Assembly: GCF_900105925.1 (NCBI RefSeq)
Contig: NZ_LT629791.1
Location: 6,294,001-6,358,000 of the forward strand
Direction: 5' to 3'
DNA from: Jiangella alkaliphila
GTDB lineage: Bacteria > Actinomycetota > Actinomycetes > Jiangellales > Jiangellaceae
DNA: 64,000 nt
Below the pieces are notes generated by a model. That model saw only the letters and a program-made list of their open reading frames with translations, was not told the origin of the DNA and did no database searches. The position numbers and the translations under genes are program-made. Below are positions 61,143 through 64,000 of this stretch, piece after piece. Position 1 is the first letter of the stretch. Each line of letters starts with the position of its first letter.

Positions 61143-61892
61143 TCATGACGCAAGCAGGCCACCGTCCACGACGAATGACTGTCCGGTGATGTATCCCGCG
61201 TCCGCGGACGCGAGGAAGCAGATCAACCCGGCCACGTCGCCAGGCTGCCCGAGTACGCCCAGGGGAATGCGCGCCACCAGGTCTCGCTCGGCGGAGGCGC
61301 GCTCACCGCCGACACGCGACCAGTATGGATCGTTGAATGGCGTGTCGATCCACCCCGGGCATACACAGTTGACGCACACGCCCTCTGGCCCCAACGCCAC
61401 GGCCAGCGACCTGACCAGGGCGACGAGTGCCCCCTTCGACGCGGCGTAGGCGAACGAGCCGCCGCCACCCCGAAAGGCCGCCGTCGAGCCGGTCAGCACC
61501 ACCCGCCCCGCCCCGGACTCGGCCAGGTGCGGCGCCGCGGCCTGAGTGAGCAGGAACGGCGCGCGCGCGTTCAGCGCCATGGTCGCGTCCCAATCCTGGA
61601 TGGTGAAGTCGGCGAGCTCGCGCTCCACCAGCATGCCGGCGCAGACCACCACAGCGTCCAGGCGGCCGGTCAATAGCAGGGCTTCCGCCACGGCCCGGCC
61701 CGGGCCGTCCGCGGTCGCGAGGTCGCAATAGGCGACCGATCGGGCTCCAGGGGCGCTGACCTCCGCCATGCCCTCTTCCGCCAGCTCCACCGCCACATCG
61801 GCGATGTGGACGTCCCAGCCCTGCTCGAGCAGGCGTCGCGCGGTGGCACGCCCGATTCCGGTGGCGCCTCCCGCGATGAGAGCCGTTGGCAT
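61143..61892 (-). CDS. Short-chain dehydrogenase/reductase (SDR)
   Basis: A 249-residue classical SDR. The NAD(P)-binding motif is ALIAGGATGIGRATAR (residues 4-19), followed by VVVCAGMLVERELADF, the Ser in VVLTGSTAAF, and the catalytic YAASKGALVALVRSLA. The C-terminus GYITGQSFVVDGGLLAS is standard. ATG at 61892 follows GAGGAGG. As the first gene of the cluster G operon it probably catalyses the first oxidation. It is divergent from the C45 gene, with 157 bp between the starts. Confidence 0.92.
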   Translation of the reverse strand: MPTALIAGGATGIGRATARRLLEQGWDVHIADVAVELAEEGMAEVSAPGARSVAYCDLATADGPGRAVAEALLLTGRLDAVVVCAGMLVERELADFTIQDWDATMALNARAPFLLTQAAAPHLAESGAGRVVLTGSTAAFRGGGGSFAYAASKGALVALVRSLAVALGPEGVCVNCVCPGWIDTPFNDPYWSRVGGERASAERDLVARIPLGVLGQPGDVAGLICFLASADAGYITGQSFVVDGGLLAS

Positions 61893-62049
61893 GCCCCTCC
61901 TCGTGTCGAACGGCGGTGTTTCGTACCGAAGCTGTCCAGTTGTCCCGCTGCCTGACATCATGCTTAGATTGGCCCGCCAGCGCAACCCATGCTCGACACT
62001 TGTCGGGCAGCCTGGCCACCTGAGACCTCACGCGAAGGGTCAGCACTGC

Positions 62050-63156
62050 ATGTCCATGAACCCCGCGCCCTCGACCTTCCCCAGGCTCCAGGCATCCGGG
62101 CCCCCGCTCGAGCGGGGGCGCTCTTATGGGCGCCTGGCCCAGCGCCAGATCCACGGCTCGATCCAGGGATACGCCGCGGTCTTCCGGCACTATCAAGGAT
62201 GGGATTGGAACCAGGTCCAGAGCAGGGCGACGGTCTTCATGCCGATCATCGAGGAGTTCTCCCCCGCGACAGCACAGGAGATCGTCGGGATCGCCGACGG
62301 CGCCGGGGTCGAGGTCGCGGACATCCTCGCTCTGAACACCCGCAGCGAGATCATGTTCACGAGCGGGGATCCCGCGAACATCCCCACAGAGTGCACGTCG
62401 TTCTGCCTGACTCCCGAGGTCACCGCGAGCAAGCGGCTGATCGCCGGACAGAACTGGGACTGGCTCCTGCATGCTCGCCAGACGTCGGTCGTCCTGGAGG
62501 TACGCCGTGAGGACGGCCCCGACTTCATCACGCTTGTCGAGGCGGGTCTGCTCGCCAAGGTCGGCCTCAATCAGAGCGGCGTCGGCATCTGCACCAACAC
62601 CTTGATCAGCAGCCATGCGGAAGGGAGACCTGCCGTCCCCTACCACGTCCTCCTGCGCTCGGTGCTCGACAGCGACTCAGGGGATGACGCGGCCAAGCGG
62701 ATCATCGAGGCGTCCCGGGCGAACTCGGCCAACTATCTGATCGTCGACGACTCCGGGTTCTGCCAAGACCTCGAGACCACGCCCGTAGCCGGAGGCGTCG
62801 AGCGACTCGGTCCTTCTGCCGGCGTCATCACCCATGCCAATCACTTCCTCAAGGCGGAGCTGACCGCGCGCGATGTCTACGTCGAGAGGAAGCGTCACAC
62901 CCTCGATCGACTGCGCTCCATCGACCGCAGTCTGCGAACGGCAGGATCGCACTCACTCGACACGGTCAAGTCCGCGCTGACCGATCACAGCTTCGAACCG
63001 AACAGCGTCTGCCAGCACCCCAACATGGACCTGCCGGAACCCGAGCGGACCTGCACCGTTGCCGGCGCGATTCTCGACGTGACCGAACGGACGATGCACG
63101 TGGCGGCCGGGAATCCGTGCGAGGCCGACTGGAGGAGCTACGGGCTCGCACGGTGA
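62050..63156 (+). CDS. C45-family peptidase / acyl-CoA:6-aminopenicillanate acyltransferase-like Ntn-hydrolase
   Basis: A 368-residue protein of the C45 (AAT) family of N-terminal-nucleophile hydrolases, which self-cleave to expose a Cys that attacks amide bonds. The conserved blocks are GRSYGRLAQRQIHGSI, ILALNTRSEIMF, PTECTSFCLT with the candidate nucleophile Cys115, AGQNWDWLL, and GVITHANHFL. Members acylate or deacylate beta-lactam-like or amino-acid amides. ATG at 62050 or 62056 is possible; AAGG lies about 10 bases upstream. It is divergent from the cluster G operon and adjacent to a GntR gene. A truncated relative lies at 37970-38508. Confidence 0.87.
   Translation: MSMNPAPSTFPRLQASGPPLERGRSYGRLAQRQIHGSIQGYAAVFRHYQGWDWNQVQSRATVFMPIIEEFSPATAQEIVGIADGAGVEVADILALNTRSEIMFTSGDPANIPTECTSFCLTPEVTASKRLIAGQNWDWLLHARQTSVVLEVRREDGPDFITLVEAGLLAKVGLNQSGVGICTNTLISSHAEGRPAVPYHVLLRSVLDSDSGDDAAKRIIEASRANSANYLIVDDSGFCQDLETTPVAGGVERLGPSAGVITHANHFLKAELTARDVYVERKRHTLDRLRSIDRSLRTAGSHSLDTVKSALTDHSFEPNSVCQHPNMDLPEPERTCTVAGAILDVTERTMHVAAGNPCEADWRSYGLAR
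62100..62119. repeat. 20-bp perfect palindrome within the C45 gene
   Basis: The arms GCCCCCGCTC and GAGCGGGGGC are perfect complements centred on CTCGAG, 50-70 bases after the start codon. In mRNA it would form a stable stem in the first codons. It encodes part of GPPLERGR, so it may be coincidence, but its stability could slow translation. Confidence 0.5.
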
Positions 63157-63185
63157 GCCGCGCCAGTCGACCGAGGCTACTTGCT

Positions 63186-63200
63186 GTCAGACGACCTGAC
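63186..63200. promoter_or_regulatory. Possible GntR operator upstream of the third GntR gene
   Basis: An inverted repeat GTCAG-acgac-CTGAC lies 15 bp before the GntR start. Autoregulation through it is plausible. The same TGTCAG half-site appears once in the divergent promoter region near 61953-61958. Short arms keep confidence modest. Confidence 0.4.
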
Positions 63201-63215
63201 GGGTAGCTTGCCATT

Positions 63216-63887
63216 GTGACGATCAGACCTGTGGAGCAACGGCGTGCCTCAGAGGTTGTGAGGAGCCAGCTCATCGATCTGATCGAGAGTGGCGAGTACG
63301 CCCTGAACGACCGGCTCCCCTCCGAGGCGGAGCTGGCCCAGTCGTTTTCCGTCAGTCGCTCCGTGATCCGCGAGGCGCTGCACAGCCTGAATGCGCTCGG
63401 CCTGACCAAGTCCTATGCGGGCAAGGGCACGTTCGTCGCGTCGAGGCAGCTCAGCTCCAAGCTGCTGATCGGACGCTATCTCCCGTCCCAGCTCAGCGAG
63501 GTGCGCAGGGCGCTGGAGGTTCCGTCGGCCCGTCTCGCGGCAGAGCGGCGGACGGAAGGCGACCTTCAGACACTCGAAGAACTGGTGCAGCGATTCGGCG
63601 CGACAACCGACGCCGCCAAGCGGGTGCAGGTCGACGCCGACTTCCACATCAGCATCGCGGGGGCCACCAACAACCCGCTCTTCCAACGGCTGATCGCTGA
63701 TCTACGCGCCGTGCTCCAGGAGCAGGCCTTGCGCCTCACCACCATCAAGGGCCGGCCCGGCCAGGCGCACAAGGAGCACATGGCCATCTACGCGGCCATC
63801 GCCGCCGGAGACGGGATGGCCGCCGCCCGCGCCATGGAGGCGCACCTCGACGCCGTCGAGGAGGGCCTCGGCCATCGCGAGAGCTGA
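63216..63887 (+). CDS. FCD-type GntR transcriptional regulator
   Basis: A 223-residue regulator with winged helix (VVRSQLIDLIESGEYALNDRLPSEAELA, VSRSVIREALHSLNALGLTK, GKGTFVASRQ) and a shorter FCD domain (DADFHISIAGATNNPLFQRL, HKEHMAIYAAIAAGD) with the metal-ligand histidines common in this class. GTG start at 63216. It follows the C45 gene by 59 bp and probably controls it and the divergent cluster G operon. Confidence 0.88.
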   Translation: MTIRPVEQRRASEVVRSQLIDLIESGEYALNDRLPSEAELAQSFSVSRSVIREALHSLNALGLTKSYAGKGTFVASRQLSSKLLIGRYLPSQLSEVRRALEVPSARLAAERRTEGDLQTLEELVQRFGATTDAAKRVQVDADFHISIAGATNNPLFQRLIADLRAVLQEQALRLTTIKGRPGQAHKEHMAIYAAIAAGDGMAAARAMEAHLDAVEEGLGHRES

Positions 63888-63928
63888 GCGTTCCGGTGCC
63901 GCTCGCAGGTCCAGCCCTGCGGGGGTAC

Positions 63929-64000
63929 TCACACCCCGGCCACGGCCCCACTGCTCAACGACGCATAGTAGGCGTCGATGATCTGCTGGACGTGAAGGGC
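63929..64000 (-). CDS. C-terminal end of an oxidoreductase-like gene, cut by the window edge
   Basis: The minus strand encodes the last 23 residues, ending ALHVQQIIDAYYASLSSGAV and stopping at 63929-63931. This tail pattern (VQ.IIDA.Y.S) is common at the C-terminus of Gfo/Idh/MocA dehydrogenases. The gene starts beyond the window. It is convergent with the GntR gene, 41 bp away. Confidence 0.5.
   Translation of the reverse strand, partial: ALHVQQIIDAYYASLSSGAVAGV

Noticed and set aside
62041-63156. The C45 protein as a penicillin-biosynthesis acyltransferase
   Set aside because: There are no beta-lactam biosynthesis genes nearby and the family is broad; the neighbours are catabolic genes.

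Overview
The window is high-GC DNA (roughly 70% G+C) with many GTG starts, pervasive 4-bp ATGA/GTGA gene overlaps, LacI/GntR/TetR regulators, twin-arginine and lipoprotein-anchored binding proteins and an IS1380-type insertion sequence. This fits a soil or plant-associated filamentous actinobacterium; the genus cannot be fixed from the sequence alone. No rRNA, tRNA or CRISPR array was seen. Most of the window is accessory catabolic DNA: import, activation and breakdown of sugars and organic acids.

Layout. (A) 1-6602, minus strand: a LacI regulator, ribokinase, ribose-type (CUT2) ABC importer and a secreted ADP-ribosylglycohydrolase-family enzyme cut by the left edge. (B) 6603-23195: an organic-acid catabolic region with a CitE-like lyase, cupin, VOC protein, class III CoA-transferase, alpha/beta hydrolase, NitT/TauT-type importer, amidohydrolase, dipeptide-type importer, two FCD/GntR regulators and a GlcG-like protein. 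A near-identical 32-bp promoter/operator element precedes both the lyase operon and the dipeptide-type operon. (C) 23245-37625: a second LacI regulon with Gfo/Idh/MocA oxidoreductase, 2-hydroxyacid dehydrogenase, MFS transporter, two paralogous sugar-binding proteins, one CUT1 permease pair, a second ADP-ribosylglycohydrolase, a second ribokinase, an Asp-box propeller protein and D-lyxose isomerase. Three promoters here carry paired 12-bp operators placed the same way relative to -35 and -10, and the same operator core recurs in cluster A.

(D) 37626-39736: gene debris, with frameshifted metI and metQ remnants fused to a C45-peptidase fragment. (E) 39737-43118: TetR regulator with a palindromic operator, then an ABC exporter. 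(F) 43119-48457: a small membrane protein, an SPFH/NfeD pair, an alpha/beta hydrolase, a NhaA antiporter and a chimeric remnant joining DUF190 to an ECF sigma-factor tail. (G) 48612-61892, minus strand: a long catabolic operon running from SDR and GlcG through DJ-1, phosphotriesterase, DJ-1, acetylesterase, amidohydrolase, dehydrogenase, aldolase and dehydrogenase to an FGGY kinase. Two tandem identical IS1380-family copies interrupt one DJ-1 gene; removing them and one CTAAG repeat restores an open frame. A C45 acyltransferase/peptidase and a GntR regulator are divergent from the operon. The right edge holds the tail of an oxidoreductase-like gene.

The most unusual signal is the repeated pairing of an ADP-ribosylglycohydrolase-fold enzyme with a PfkB kinase, a LacI repressor and an ABC sugar importer, twice in 35 kb and with related operators. 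It resembles the E. coli yegTUV gene set and suggests salvage of ribosides or ribosyl conjugates.
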